This document shows, piece after piece, positions 7,871-16,444 of a stretch of DNA of 64,000 nucleotides. The stretch comes from Paenibacillus sacheonensis (lineage in GTDB: Bacteria > Bacillota > Bacilli > Paenibacillales > Paenibacillaceae). The translations under genes were made by a program, and so were the position numbers. The DNA lies in contig NZ_JAAAMU010000012.1 in the NCBI RefSeq assembly GCF_009909195.1, positions 149,126 through 213,125 of the forward strand, written 5' to 3'. The notes under the pieces are model-generated. The model made no database searches, had not been told where the DNA came from, and saw only the letters and a list, made by a program, of their open reading frames with translations. Each line of letters starts with the position of its first letter. The stretch's first letter is position 1.

Positions 7871-7952
7871 CGTCTTCTTCATCTCCGTTTTTTAGGTCTT
7901 TGGGATTACTTGTAAAACTTTTTTTTCGCGAAGCCATTCTCATCAAAACGTC

Positions 7953-7980
7953 AAAAAAATGCCCTCGCTCTGGAGGGCAT
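7953..7980 (-). terminator. Terminator of the small membrane ORF
   Basis: On the minus strand ATGCCCTC (7973-7980) pairs with GAGGGCAT (7959-7966), followed by seven T. It ends the transcript of the 30-residue ORF just upstream. Confidence 0.8.
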
Positions 7981-8017
7981 CTTGGTATCGTATAGTGTTG
8001 CGACTAAGGCACCAGGA

Positions 8018-8110
8018 CTAACGCTCGTAATCCTCTTCTCCGGGAGCCACAAGCGACTCGCGGATGACGTAAACGAAGGCACATACAAAAATGCCAGCAA
8101 TTATACTCAC
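8018..8110 (-). CDS. Short single-span membrane peptide (30 aa)
   Basis: A short ORF reading MSIIAGIFVCAFVYVIRES and ending LVAPGEEDYER. Residues 3-18 form one hydrophobic segment followed by an acidic cytosolic or external tail. GTG 8110 is chosen because GAGGTGAT lies 4-8 nt upstream; ATG 8116 would overlap that ribosome site. It has its own extended -10 promoter upstream (8146-8154) and a strong terminator directly downstream (7953-7980), which argues for a real expressed gene. No known family is recognised. Confidence 0.55.
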   Translation of the reverse strand: MSIIAGIFVCAFVYVIRESLVAPGEEDYER

Positions 8111-8145
8111 CGTCATCACCTCAAGCGTTGGATTGACTTAATCCG

Positions 8146-8154
8146 ATTGTACCA
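8146..8154 (-). promoter_or_regulatory. Extended -10 promoter of the small membrane ORF
   Basis: Minus strand TGGTACAAT: TG, one base, TACAAT (8146-8151). No clear -35 box is needed for such promoters. Confidence 0.5.
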
Positions 8155-8324
8155 TACCCGGGAATAAAAAGACATTCTCTTTTGCAAGCGTTTTCTAAAT
8201 TTATTTTCGGCTTGAAACCTGCTTTTTCCATCGATGCAGGATGCGGACAGGTGATGATTGCGCCTGCTTGGACATATAGCAGTAATAGTCCGATTTTCAC
8301 TTGTCTTTTAGGAGGGAGTCCCCT

Positions 8325-9407
8325 TTGTATATCGTTCGGTTCCTGTTTCGTCCGGCCATCATCCCGGCATGGTCTGCCGCCGTGCTCGCTTTGCTGCTCG
8401 CCGCCTTTCCCGCCCCCGCGCTCGAAGCCTCCCTGCGCGGCCTCTCGATATGGTGGGAAGTGCTGTTCCCTGCGCTGTTCCCGTTCTTCGTGATCTCTGA
8501 ACTGCTGCTCGGCTTCGGCATCGTCCACTTCTTCGGCAAAATCCTCGATCCGCTGATGCGTCCGCTGTTCCGCATCCCCGGAATCGGCGGCTTCGTCGTC
8601 ACGATGGGTTACGCCTCCGGCTACCCCGTCGGCGCGCGTCTGACCGCGCAGCTGTGGGAGCAGAAGCTGATCAATCGCGCCGAGGGCGAACGGCTCGTCG
8701 CCTTCACGACGACATCGGATCCGATCTTCCTCATCGGCGCCGTGTCGGTCGGTTTCTTCCACAGCGTCGCGCTGGCCCCCGTCCTGGCCGCCGCTCACTA
8801 CGGCGGCGGGTTACTCATCGGCCTGCTCATGCGGTTCCATGACCGCCACGCCCCCGCCAGCAGCGAGGAGAAGGTGCGGCGCGCACCTGGCGCTCGCCGG
8901 AAAAGCCGTCTTGCCGAAGCCCTGCAGGCCATGCACACCGCCCGTCTAATGGATGGCCGACCGCTCGGCAAGCTGATGCAGGACGCGGTTCAAGCCGCGC
9001 TGCGCCTGATGATCGTCGTCGGCGGGCTCGTCGTCGTCTTCTCCGTCATCATGGAACTCCTCCGTCAAACGGGCAGCATCGAGGTGCTTGCCGGAGGCGT
9101 ACGCTTGGCGCTCGGGCTGGCAGGGATGCCGGCCGCCTTGGCGGATGCCGTCGTGAGCGGCACCTTCGAGGTCACGCTCGGCGCGCGTTCCGCCGGCTCC
9201 GCGACCGGGAGCGGCCTCATGAACCAAGCCGCGATCGCCGCCTTCGTGCTGTCTTGGGCAGGCCTCTCGGTTCATGCTCAGGTAGCAAGCCTGCTAAGCC
9301 GAACGGACCTTCGCTACAAGCCCTTCCTCATCTCGCGCATCCTGCATGGCGTTATTGCCGCCGTGCTCGTCTACATGTTCTGGGGATGGCTCGGTCCTGC
9401 CGCGTGA
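8325..9407 (+). CDS. ylbJ: Sporulation integral membrane protein YlbJ
   Basis: Polytopic protein of ~360 residues with at least seven hydrophobic spans and the nucleoside-recognition (Gate) fold seen in YlbJ and SpoIIM-region proteins. Typical family stretches are LFPFFVISELLLGFG, MGYASGYPVGARL and TTTSDPIFLIGAV. YlbJ in B. subtilis is needed for spore cortex formation; the transported solute, if any, is unknown. TTG 8325 is the start because AGGAGG (8310-8315) ends 9 nt before it and excludes the upstream TTG at 8301. The hydrophilic loop around residues 190-215 is Arg-rich. Neighbours are unrelated. Confidence 0.88.
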   Translation: MYIVRFLFRPAIIPAWSAAVLALLLAAFPAPALEASLRGLSIWWEVLFPALFPFFVISELLLGFGIVHFFGKILDPLMRPLFRIPGIGGFVVTMGYASGYPVGARLTAQLWEQKLINRAEGERLVAFTTTSDPIFLIGAVSVGFFHSVALAPVLAAAHYGGGLLIGLLMRFHDRHAPASSEEKVRRAPGARRKSRLAEALQAMHTARLMDGRPLGKLMQDAVQAALRLMIVVGGLVVVFSVIMELLRQTGSIEVLAGGVRLALGLAGMPAALADAVVSGTFEVTLGARSAGSATGSGLMNQAAIAAFVLSWAGLSVHAQVASLLSRTDLRYKPFLISRILHGVIAAVLVYMFWGWLGPAA

Positions 9408-9409
9408 CG

Positions 9410-9438
9410 TTGTATTCAGCCCCGTTTTCAGCTATGAT
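9410..9438 (+). promoter_or_regulatory. SigA-type promoter of the nadK operon
   Basis: TTGTAT (9410-9415), 17-nt spacer, TATGAT (9433-9438). A small CCGCTG/CAGCGG hairpin can form in the ~100-nt leader. Confidence 0.6.
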
Positions 9439-9541
9439 GCAAGGAGAATCTGGCTGATTTCCAAATGAAACGCCCGCTGGCGCTGCGACTGCAGCGGTCC
9501 GGTTCACGCGGACATCGGCTGTGCGGAAGGGGCTACTACCT

Positions 9542-10339
9542 TTGAACTACGTCGTCATTGACAGAGGCGACAAGCTGTCGAAGCAGCTTGCCGCCCAATT
9601 TCATATCCTAGCGGCGGCCCGCGGACTGGTACGCAACGACGAACGGCCTCAAATGGTCGTTTCCATCGGCGGGGACGGAACGCTGCTGCAGGCTTTTCAC
9701 TCCCACGCGGACCAAGTCGAGGACATCGCTTTCGTCGGCGTCCATACCGGCCATCTCGGCTTCTTCGCCGACTGGAAGGCCGACGAGCTGGAGGAGCTGG
9801 TCCGCATGATGGCGGAGGACGAGCCGAAGATCGTGCGCTATCCGCTTGCGGAAATCGTGCTCGATACGTCGGAAGGCCTATCCACTTACATCGCGGTCAA
9901 CGAATTCACGCTGAAGGGCGTAGACAACACGCTTGTCGCCCAGATCGATATCAACGACGAGCTGTTCGAGATGTTCCGGGGCGACGGCATCGTCGTATCG
10001 ACGCCGTCCGGCAGCACGGCGTATAACAAAAGCTTGGGCGGGGCGGTCATCCACCCGTCCATCGACTGCTTGCAGATCGCGGAGATCGCATCCATCAACA
10101 ATCGCGTGTATCGAACGCTGGGCTCTTCGGTCGTCCTGCCGCAGCACCACCACTGCGACATTATTTCGCGCAAGGATCAGCGGCTTCAGCTGACCTTTGA
10201 CCATTTGAACATCACGAGGTCCGATATTCGCTCCATTCGGTGCAGCGTCTCTGCGCGCAAAATCAGCTTTGCCCGCTATCGGCCGTTCCCGTTCTGGAAT
10301 CGGGTGCGCGAGGCATTCCTCGGCTACGAAGTCAAATAG
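9542..10339 (+). CDS. nadK: NAD kinase
   Basis: Phosphorylates NAD to NADP in the cytosol. The 265-residue product has the GGDGT nucleotide site in VSIGGDGTLLQAF (~residue 45), the NEFTLKG motif and the DGIVVSTPSGSTAY segment with conserved Asp and Ser-Thr, all diagnostic of the ATP-NAD kinase family. TTG 9542 is chosen as start: GGAAGGGG is 8 nt upstream and the protein then begins LNYVVIDRGDKLS. The stop codon directly abuts the ATG of the ABC transporter gene, so the two form an operon. Confidence 0.92.
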   Translation: MNYVVIDRGDKLSKQLAAQFHILAAARGLVRNDERPQMVVSIGGDGTLLQAFHSHADQVEDIAFVGVHTGHLGFFADWKADELEELVRMMAEDEPKIVRYPLAEIVLDTSEGLSTYIAVNEFTLKGVDNTLVAQIDINDELFEMFRGDGIVVSTPSGSTAYNKSLGGAVIHPSIDCLQIAEIASINNRVYRTLGSSVVLPQHHHCDIISRKDQRLQLTFDHLNITRSDIRSIRCSVSARKISFARYRPFPFWNRVREAFLGYEVK

Positions 10340-12079
10340 ATGAACCGTTATCGTGCATTTTACCGACTCGTCCAGCCATACCGCTGGCTCGTGGCGTTAA
10401 CGCTGATCATCGGCGCCGTGAAGTTCGCGATTCCGCTTACGCTGCCGCTCTTCATCAAATACGTCGTGGACGACGTGCTGCTCTCGAGCCTGCCCGCCGC
10501 CGACAAAACCGCCAAGCTGTTCAGGGCCATCGGACTGGCCTTCCTGATTTTCGTCGTGCTGCGCTATCCAATCGAGTATTATCGGCAGTATTTCGCGCAA
10601 TACACGACGAGCCGCGTGCTGTACGATCTGCGAAACAAGCTGTATGTCCACCTTCAGCAGCTTTCGCTGCGCTTCTATCAGAACCGCAAGTCCGGCGAAA
10701 TCATCTCCCGGATGATGAACGACGCCGAGCAGACCAAGTCGCTCGTGGAAACCGGCCTGATGAACATTTGGCTGGATATGTTCACGCTCGTGATCGCGCT
10801 CATCATCATGTTCAACATGAATGTGACGCTGACGTTCGTCGCCATCGCGATTCTGCCGTTCTACGGCTACGCGGTGAAGAAGCTGTACAAGCGGCTGCGC
10901 GGTTATTCCCGGTCGCGTTCGCAAGCGATGGCCGACATGCAAGGCTACCTGAACGAACATGTGAACGGCATTCCCGTCATCAAGAGCTTCACGCTGGAGC
11001 GTCATGAAGAAGAACAATTCGGCGCGCGCAACCGAACGTTTCTCGACCGCGCCTTCGCCCTGACGCGCTGGAATGCGCTCACGCAATCCATCATTAACAC
11101 GTTGACGGAGATCGCCCCGCTCCTGGTGCTCGCCTGCGGAGGATATCTGGTCATTCAGAATACGCTGACCCTCGGTGAATTCGTTGCGTTCTACGGCTAT
11201 CTGGATCGGCTTTATGCGCCGCTTCGCAGGCTTGTCAACGCTTCGACCGAGCTGACCCAAGCCTCGGCTTCCTTGGAGCGCATCATGGAGCTGTTGGACG
11301 AAAAACCGGAAGTCAAGGATTCGCCCGGCGCGTCCGTCCTTCCTTCCGTTCGCGGCGATATCGTCTTCGAGCATGTCTCGTTCCGTTATCACGACGAGTC
11401 CGAATGGGTGCTGCGGGACATCAGTTTAACGATTCCCCATGGCCATACGGCGGCGCTCGTAGGCATGAGCGGCGGAGGCAAGTCATCGATGGTCAGCCTG
11501 CTCGCCCGCTTCTATGACGTTCAGGAGGGCCGCATTACGGTCGACGGACAGCCCATCGACGGGCTCACGCAGCAAAGCCTGCGCTCCCATATCGGCATGG
11601 TGCTGCAGGACAATATCTTGTTCAGCGGCTCCGTCCGCGAGAACATCCTGCTCGGCAATCCCGAGGCCTCGGAAGAAGCCATGATGGAGGCGGCGAAGAA
11701 AGCCAATGCCCATGACTTCATCCTGTCATTGCCCAAAGGGTACGACACCGAAATCGGCGAGCGGGGCGTAAAGCTGTCCGGCGGACAGAAGCAGCGCATC
11801 GCCATTGCCCGCGTCTTCCTGAAGGATCCCGCCATTCTGGTGTTGGACGAAGCGACGTCGGCCCTGGATTTGGAATCGGAGCGCGCCATCCAGGAGTCGC
11901 TCGCGGAGCTCGCGCGCAACCGGACGACGCTCGTCGTCGCCCATCGGCTGTCGACGATCACGCATGCGAATCCGATCGTCGTCATCGAGCACGGGGAGAT
12001 CGTGGAGCAGGGCTCCCATGAGGAGTTAATGGCGCTGGACGGCGCTTATGCGCGGTTGTATAACGTGCAATATTTATAG
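10340..12079 (+). CDS. ABC exporter half-transporter (membrane plus ATPase domains)
   Basis: A 579-residue fused ABC exporter of the MsbA/BmrA/YknU class. Residues 1-310 hold six membrane spans (for example LTLIIGAVKFAIPLTLPLF). The ATPase domain has Walker A GMSGGGKSS (~375-383), signature LSGGQKQR (~479), Walker B AILVLDEATSALD and a switch histidine in VVAHRLS. It should act as a homodimer exporting a lipid, drug or peptide; the substrate cannot be read from sequence. Its ATG touches the nadK stop, so translation is coupled. A strong terminator follows. Confidence 0.9.
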   Translation: MNRYRAFYRLVQPYRWLVALTLIIGAVKFAIPLTLPLFIKYVVDDVLLSSLPAADKTAKLFRAIGLAFLIFVVLRYPIEYYRQYFAQYTTSRVLYDLRNKLYVHLQQLSLRFYQNRKSGEIISRMMNDAEQTKSLVETGLMNIWLDMFTLVIALIIMFNMNVTLTFVAIAILPFYGYAVKKLYKRLRGYSRSRSQAMADMQGYLNEHVNGIPVIKSFTLERHEEEQFGARNRTFLDRAFALTRWNALTQSIINTLTEIAPLLVLACGGYLVIQNTLTLGEFVAFYGYLDRLYAPLRRLVNASTELTQASASLERIMELLDEKPEVKDSPGASVLPSVRGDIVFEHVSFRYHDESEWVLRDISLTIPHGHTAALVGMSGGGKSSMVSLLARFYDVQEGRITVDGQPIDGLTQQSLRSHIGMVLQDNILFSGSVRENILLGNPEASEEAMMEAAKKANAHDFILSLPKGYDTEIGERGVKLSGGQKQRIAIARVFLKDPAILVLDEATSALDLESERAIQESLAELARNRTTLVVAHRLSTITHANPIVVIEHGEIVEQGSHEELMALDGAYARLYNVQYL

Positions 12080-12104
12080 GCGCATGCCGATCCTCAAAAA
12101 ATAT

Positions 12105-12137
12105 ACGCCGGTTCATCCCAGGGATGAACCGGCGTTT
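12105..12137. terminator. Bidirectional terminator between ABC exporter and yutD
   Basis: ACGCCGGTTCATCC pairs with GGATGAACCGGCGT across a 3-nt loop, with T-runs on both strands; it serves both convergent genes. Confidence 0.88.
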
Positions 12138-12151
12138 TTCTTGACGATTGA

Positions 12152-13069
12152 TTAGCTTTGCTTAGGCGCAGCGTCCTTATTGCGGTTGTGCTGCTGATGC
12201 TGCTGGCGCGGTTGAGTGTTCGGCTCGGATGCCGCCGCCACCGGCGCTTTCGGATTGAAATGCCGCTGCTTGCTGCGGCCGCGATCCGAGCGCTCCGGAC
12301 GATCTCCGCGCTGTTCGCCGCGGTCCTGACGTTCAGGACGTTCGCCTCGCTGTTCGCCGCGGTCGCTGCGTTCCCCGCGATTTTGGCGTTCGGGCCGTTC
12401 GCTCCCGCGCTCTCCGCGTTCGCTTCGTTCAGGACGCTCACCGCGTTCCTGCTGCTGGCCGCGTCCGGCTTGCTGCCCTTGGCGGGCGCCGTGATCGCGG
12501 TCCTTGCCGGAAGGCTTGCGCTGATGATTGTCGCGCGGAGCGTTCTCGCGTTCCTTATCGGTTTCCTTCGTCGTTTCCTTGCGGCTGTTGCGCTGCTGCT
12601 CGCGGCGCAAGTCCCGTTCATGCCGCGGCATGAATTTGACATGCTGATTCTCGGACACCGGCGCATCGGCCGCTTTCGCGGCTGCGATCGTGCGGGAAGC
12701 CGTCAATAACGCTTCCTCCGCCGTATCCGGCACCTCGATAACCTCGTATTCGCCGGTGTTCTCGCCGCCCTCGCCGTCTTCGCCCTGCTTCACGCCGCCC
12801 GGCTGTTTCTCGAGAACGAAATACGCGCATCCGAAATTGCAATATTCGTTAATGTAATCCGCGATGGTGGAAATGACGGATTCCCGCGTCGCCTTCGGGT
12901 GAGTATCGCGAAAGAACCCTTTAAGCCGCAGCTGATTGTATCCCCAGTCTCCGACTACGTAATCATAGCGTTCCAGCACGTCGCTGTACCGTTCGCGGAA
13001 TGCCTCGAGATTCCAACCGTTTCTGTTTTCGTGGATTAATGCGTAGGCTCTGCCGCTTATATGGATCAA
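12152..13069 (-). CDS. yutD: YutD family protein with long Arg/Glu/Gly-rich tail
   Basis: Residues 1-100 match YutD (PF06265): HENRNGWN, then RYSDVLERYDYVVGDWGY and QLRLKGFF. The B. subtilis protein ends soon after this domain, at about 100 residues. Here a further ~200 residues follow, highly charged and low in complexity, built of repeating RGERPERxDRGE-like units and ending in Gln/His/Asn-rich sequence; this part is surely disordered and may bind RNA. TTG 13069 is the start because it gives the YutD-like MIHISGRAYALIHE and has AAGGAG 11 nt upstream. Three structured repeats sit directly before that ribosome site. It lies next to lipA, as in B. subtilis. Function is unknown. Confidence 0.8.
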   Translation of the reverse strand: MIHISGRAYALIHENRNGWNLEAFRERYSDVLERYDYVVGDWGYNQLRLKGFFRDTHPKATRESVISTIADYINEYCNFGCAYFVLEKQPGGVKQGEDGEGGENTGEYEVIEVPDTAEEALLTASRTIAAAKAADAPVSENQHVKFMPRHERDLRREQQRNSRKETTKETDKERENAPRDNHQRKPSGKDRDHGARQGQQAGRGQQQERGERPERSERGERGSERPERQNRGERSDRGEQRGERPERQDRGEQRGDRPERSDRGRSKQRHFNPKAPVAAASEPNTQPRQQHQQHNRNKDAAPKQS

Positions 13070-13090
13070 GGCTCTTCTCACTCCTTAAAA

Positions 13091-13303
13091 GTTTTGCGAT
13101 CACGTTAAGATGCCGGTTATCCGGCAAAAATGAGCAAAACTACTTCGTAAGCATAAACAAAGTTTTGCGATCACGTTAAGATGCCGGTTATCCGGCAAAA
13201 ATGAGCAAAACTACTTCGTAAGCATAAACAAAGTTTTGCGATCACAGTTTGCTGCCGGTTATCCGGCAAAAACGAGCAAAACCACTTTGTAAGCTTAAGC
13301 TCA
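13091..13303. repeat. Tandem structured repeat array B (71-bp units)
   Basis: Three units (13091-13161, 13162-13232, 13233-13303): the first two are practically identical, the third diverged. Each has TTTTGC and GCAAAA arms, a GCCGG-TTAT-CCGGC hairpin and a CTTCGTAAGCATAA linker. It is the same family as array A (5385-5566). The array spans exactly from the lipA stop codon to the yutD ribosome site. Confidence 0.9.
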
Positions 13304-14191
13304 CAGGGATGCGCTTTGCGCTTCCTCCGCCGATTTGACCTGCTCGTGCGCATGATAGGAGCTGCGTACGAGCGGCGCGGATTCCACGTGGCTGAAGCCG
13401 CGCTTCAAGCCCTCTTCCTTCAGCTTCGCAAACTCATCGGGATGCACGTAGCGGGCGATCGGCATATGATTCGGCGTCGGCTGCAAATATTGACCGAGCG
13501 TCAGAATGTTGCAATCCACGGCGCGCAAGTCGTCCATCGCCTGCAAAATCTCATCCCACTCCTCGCCGACCCCGAGCATGATGCTGGATTTGGTCGGAAT
13601 TTCAGGCTGCATTTCCTTCGCCCGTTTCAGCAGCTCCATGGAACGCGGATACTTCGCTTTCGCGCGCACGCGGTCCGAGAGCCTCGCGACGGTCTCTATA
13701 TTATGGTTCAAAATATCGGGTTTCGCATCCATGACCGCCTGAAGCGCTTCCCAGTTCCCCATGAAGTCCGGAATGAGCACTTCCACGCTGCACAGAGGCA
13801 GCTTGCGGCGAACGGCCTTGATCGTTTCGACGAAAATGCTTGCGCCGCCGTCCTTCAAATCATCGCGTGCCACGGAGGTGATGACGCAATGCCGCAGGCC
13901 CATCTGCTCCGCGGCTTCCGCCACGCGTTCCGGCTCCTGTAGGTCCAGCTCCGTCGGCAGTCCGGTCTTCACGGCGCAGAAGCGGCATGCCCGCGTGCAA
14001 ATGTCGCCGAGAATCATGAACGTCGCCGTGCGGTTCGCCCAGCATTCGTAAATATTCGGGCAGCGCGCTTCTTCGCATACCGTATGCAGCGTCTTGGAGC
14101 GCATCATATCTTTCAGTTCGGCATAATTGCCGCCCGTCGTTAATTTTATTCGCAGCCAATCCGGCTTAGGTAGTTTCTCTTTGGTCTTCAT
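13301..14191 (-). CDS. lipA: Lipoyl synthase
   Basis: Radical SAM enzyme that inserts sulfur into octanoyl groups to make lipoyl cofactors. The 296-residue product has both iron-sulfur sites: the auxiliary cluster cysteines C39, C44 and C50 in [14 protein letters not shown], and the radical SAM CxxxCxxC as CTRACRFC (C65, C69, C72). It also has the C-terminal RSSYHA serine ligand. Length and motifs are canonical. Its stop codon coincides with the end of repeat array B. It is divergent from the LytH-type gene and upstream of yutD, as in the B. subtilis yut region. Confidence 0.97.
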   Translation of the reverse strand: MKTKEKLPKPDWLRIKLTTGGNYAELKDMMRSKTLHTVCEEARCPNIYECWANRTATFMILGDICTRACRFCAVKTGLPTELDLQEPERVAEAAEQMGLRHCVITSVARDDLKDGGASIFVETIKAVRRKLPLCSVEVLIPDFMGNWEALQAVMDAKPDILNHNIETVARLSDRVRAKAKYPRSMELLKRAKEMQPEIPTKSSIMLGVGEEWDEILQAMDDLRAVDCNILTLGQYLQPTPNHMPIARYVHPDEFAKLKEEGLKRGFSHVESAPLVRSSYHAHEQVKSAEEAQSASL

Positions 14192-14230
14192 TGTACGCAG
14201 TACCTGCTTTCCTTCTTCACTCTGCGTCTT

Positions 14231-14258
14231 ATTATAGCATGTTTCGGATAAAAACCAA
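14231..14258 (-). promoter_or_regulatory. Promoter of lipA
   Basis: Minus strand TTGGTT (14253-14258), 16-nt spacer, TATAAT (14231-14236) with an extended TG element. Confidence 0.6.
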
Positions 14259-14320
14259 TGATTTGCAAACCATAACAGCAGAGCAGCACCGCTTAAGCTG
14301 CATCCCTAACTGATAGATCG

Positions 14321-14370
14321 ACCGGCCCGAAGAGGTCGTCCCCGACCCTTGCAACAAGGTCGCGGCCGGT
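14321..14370 (+). promoter_or_regulatory. Structured leader before the LytH-type gene
   Basis: ACCGGCC (14321-14327) pairs with GGCCGGT (14364-14370). Inside, CGACC (14343-14347) can pair either with GGTCG at 14334-14338 or with GGTCG at 14358-14362, giving two exclusive hairpins. The ribosome site GGAGG follows at about 14381-14385. Seen in sequence; function not known. Confidence 0.4.
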
Positions 14371-14394
14371 GGTCTTGCTTGGAGGCTGAATCAG

Positions 14395-15420
14395 GTGAAA
14401 TCATATGCCTACCGCCTCATGGCGGTAATTCCGCTCGCGCTGATGCTGCTTCAGTCCGTGCCGGATCGGGCGGGCGCATCGGCCCCGAATCAAAAGCCGA
14501 CCCAAGAAAAACTCTATGCCGAACGTAAAATCCTGTATGACGAAATCAGCGTCGTGACCGGCATTCCCTGGTACAGGCTGGCGGCCATCGACCAATACGA
14601 GCGAACGATAACGAAGGCGCGCCCCAAAACCCGTTCCCAGCTGGGGCAGTATATCAGCGTCTTCGTCACGGAACAGGATTGGGCCGGGGAACTGAATCCC
14701 GACAGCGGCGATCAATTCCCGCTCTCGATTCATTGGTTCAAGGGCCTCGGGGAAGACGGCGACGGCGACGGGCTCGCCAAACGCACGGATGATACCGACT
14801 TGTTGTACGCGGTGGCGAATCATATCATGCAGTTCGGAACGGAAGAGGATGATTTTGCCATCGGCCTGTGGCAGTATTATCACAATACCCGGGCGGTGCA
14901 GCGCGTCCGCCAGTTCGCCCGCCTTTATGAAACGTACGGCAGACTGAACCTGTTCGATCATGCGTTCCCCGTTCCCATCGGAACCAACTATTCGTATAAA
15001 GGCACATGGGGCACGCGCCGCAGCTGGGGAGGGTACCGCATTCATGAGGGTACCGATATTTTCGCCGGCCATGGCGTTCCGGTAAGGAGCACCTGCTTCG
15101 GCATTATTGAGGTGAAGGGCTGGAACCCTTACGGCGGCTGGAGGTTAGGCATCCGCGACCTCAATAATTACTATCATTACTATGCGCATCTGAGCGGCTA
15201 TGACAAGACATTGGACGTAGGCTCTATCGTGAAGCCGGGCCAAGTCGTCGGCTGGGTCGGCAGCTCCGGGTACGGACGCCCGGGCACGCAGGGCAAATTC
15301 CCCCCTCACCTGCATTACGGCATCTACCGCGACCGCGGGCTCGCGGAGTGGTCCTTCGATCCGTATCCGAGCTTAAGGCAGTGGGAAAGCGAAGAAAGAC
15401 GCCGGTTGCGCGGGAAGTAA
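14395..15420 (+). CDS. lytH: M23 family peptidoglycan endopeptidase (LytH-like)
   Basis: Secreted zinc endopeptidase. An N-terminal signal/anchor (residues ~5-28) precedes a ~170-residue helical region and a LytM/M23 domain with HEGTD (first His and Asp) and HLHYG (HxH) zinc-ligand motifs. The layout matches LytH/YunA of B. subtilis, an L-Ala-D-Glu endopeptidase of spore cortex maturation, and the neighbours lipA, yutD and yunB repeat the B. subtilis order. GTG 14395 is the start: GGAGG is 9 nt upstream. The leader can form alternative hairpins. A sporulation role is inferred from synteny and family. Confidence 0.85.
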   Translation: MKSYAYRLMAVIPLALMLLQSVPDRAGASAPNQKPTQEKLYAERKILYDEISVVTGIPWYRLAAIDQYERTITKARPKTRSQLGQYISVFVTEQDWAGELNPDSGDQFPLSIHWFKGLGEDGDGDGLAKRTDDTDLLYAVANHIMQFGTEEDDFAIGLWQYYHNTRAVQRVRQFARLYETYGRLNLFDHAFPVPIGTNYSYKGTWGTRRSWGGYRIHEGTDIFAGHGVPVRSTCFGIIEVKGWNPYGGWRLGIRDLNNYYHYYAHLSGYDKTLDVGSIVKPGQVVGWVGSSGYGRPGTQGKFPPHLHYGIYRDRGLAEWSFDPYPSLRQWESEERRRLRGK

Positions 15421-15456
15421 GCACTCCGCTTAGGAACGAAAACGGAAATAAACGCG

Positions 15457-15494
15457 AAGAGCGCTTCGTCGGTTCAGCCGATTAGCGCTCTTTT
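15457..15494. terminator. Terminator between lytH and yunB
   Basis: AAGAGCGCT pairs with AGCGCTCTT, with an inner CGG-TTCA-CCG stem, then TTTT. Shared by convergent genes. Confidence 0.85.
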
Positions 15495-15510
15495 CTTTAT
15501 TGGCCCCGCA

Positions 15511-16368
15511 TCAAGAATCGTCCTCCGAGTCGGCGGACGTTCCGCCGGAGAGGCCGCTATTGACCTCCGGCGCTTCCTCTCCGCCCGTTCCGCCCTGCGA
15601 GCCGGAGACCGCGTTCTTGTCCGGCACCCCGGGGATCGCGATGCTGGGCGCATTCGGCGCGGAATCGCCGACGGGATTGCCGTTATTGTCGTAATAATAC
15701 GTCGGCACGTCGCCGACGACGAGCAGATAAGAGATCGGAATTTCGGTTTCCACCAGCTCGGGCTTCGTATCGAACGGAATGATGATGGATACTTCCGCCA
15801 CGATGTGCATGTACACTTCCACGAGGATCATGTTGATGCCGGCGTCCTTCTGCCGGGTATTCAGGTCCACCTTGACGGCGCCGATCGGCTCGAACTTTAC
15901 TGGGATTCGGGGACCGAACGAGGCGATAATGGCGCTGCCGAGCGCCTGGCCGAGCGGAATTTTCTCCGGAATGTCGCCCATCTTGTCGAGCGTCGTTTGA
16001 ACCGTATCGATCGTTTCTGACGTGATGCGCATATGCTCCGAATAGTTGAGCATGAAGCCGGATATTTTGCCGTCCGCATTCGTTTTCCATTCGATAAGCT
16101 TGTCGGCGCTTGTCTTCTCCGCCACCTGCTTCGTGATCGACTTGTTGATCGCCTGCGTCGCCTCTTGCTTCACGCGTACCTGCGCGACGGTCATGAGCGG
16201 CTTCTGCAAATTGCGCTCGATGAAGATGAACGTCTGGAAGAAGAAGAGCACGAACAGCAGCGACAGAAAGATAATCAGCCTGCGCCGGTTCGATTTCTTG
16301 CCGCGCTTGCCGCCGGAGCGGCGGCGGGCGCCCGTGCTTCTCCAGCCTCGCCGGCCCCATCTGCGCAT
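15511..16368 (-). CDS. yunB: Sporulation protein YunB
   Basis: A ~285-residue membrane-anchored protein. A very basic N-terminus (about 30 residues rich in Arg, Gly and Lys) precedes one membrane span (LIIFLSLLFVLFFFQTFIF). The external domain contains family-typical stretches such as SEHMRITSETI, PLGQALGSAIIASFGPRIPV and DLNTRQKDAGINMILVEVY. The C-terminal ~60 residues are Gly/Ser/Glu-rich and disordered, longer than in B. subtilis. Known YunB is under mother-cell control and needed for normal spores. ATG 16368 is taken as start because GGAAGGGGG is 7 nt upstream. The helicase gene begins transcription toward it with a 76-nt gap. Confidence 0.88.
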   Translation of the reverse strand: MRRWGRRGWRSTGARRRSGGKRGKKSNRRRLIIFLSLLFVLFFFQTFIFIERNLQKPLMTVAQVRVKQEATQAINKSITKQVAEKTSADKLIEWKTNADGKISGFMLNYSEHMRITSETIDTVQTTLDKMGDIPEKIPLGQALGSAIIASFGPRIPVKFEPIGAVKVDLNTRQKDAGINMILVEVYMHIVAEVSIIIPFDTKPELVETEIPISYLLVVGDVPTYYYDNNGNPVGDSAPNAPSIAIPGVPDKNAVSGSQGGTGGEEAPEVNSGLSGGTSADSEDDS

Positions 16369-16444
16369 ATGGCGGCCCCCTTCCATGCCTTTGTCCGCTT
16401 TCCCCTTCCAAGCTTATGCGGGACAGGGACAAAAAAGAAGACGG

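Noticed and set aside
12158..12709. Plus-strand hydrophobic 183-codon frame opposite yutD
   Set aside because: It is the complement of the Arg/Glu-rich tail, which always gives Ala/Leu/Phe-rich translation; not a membrane protein gene.
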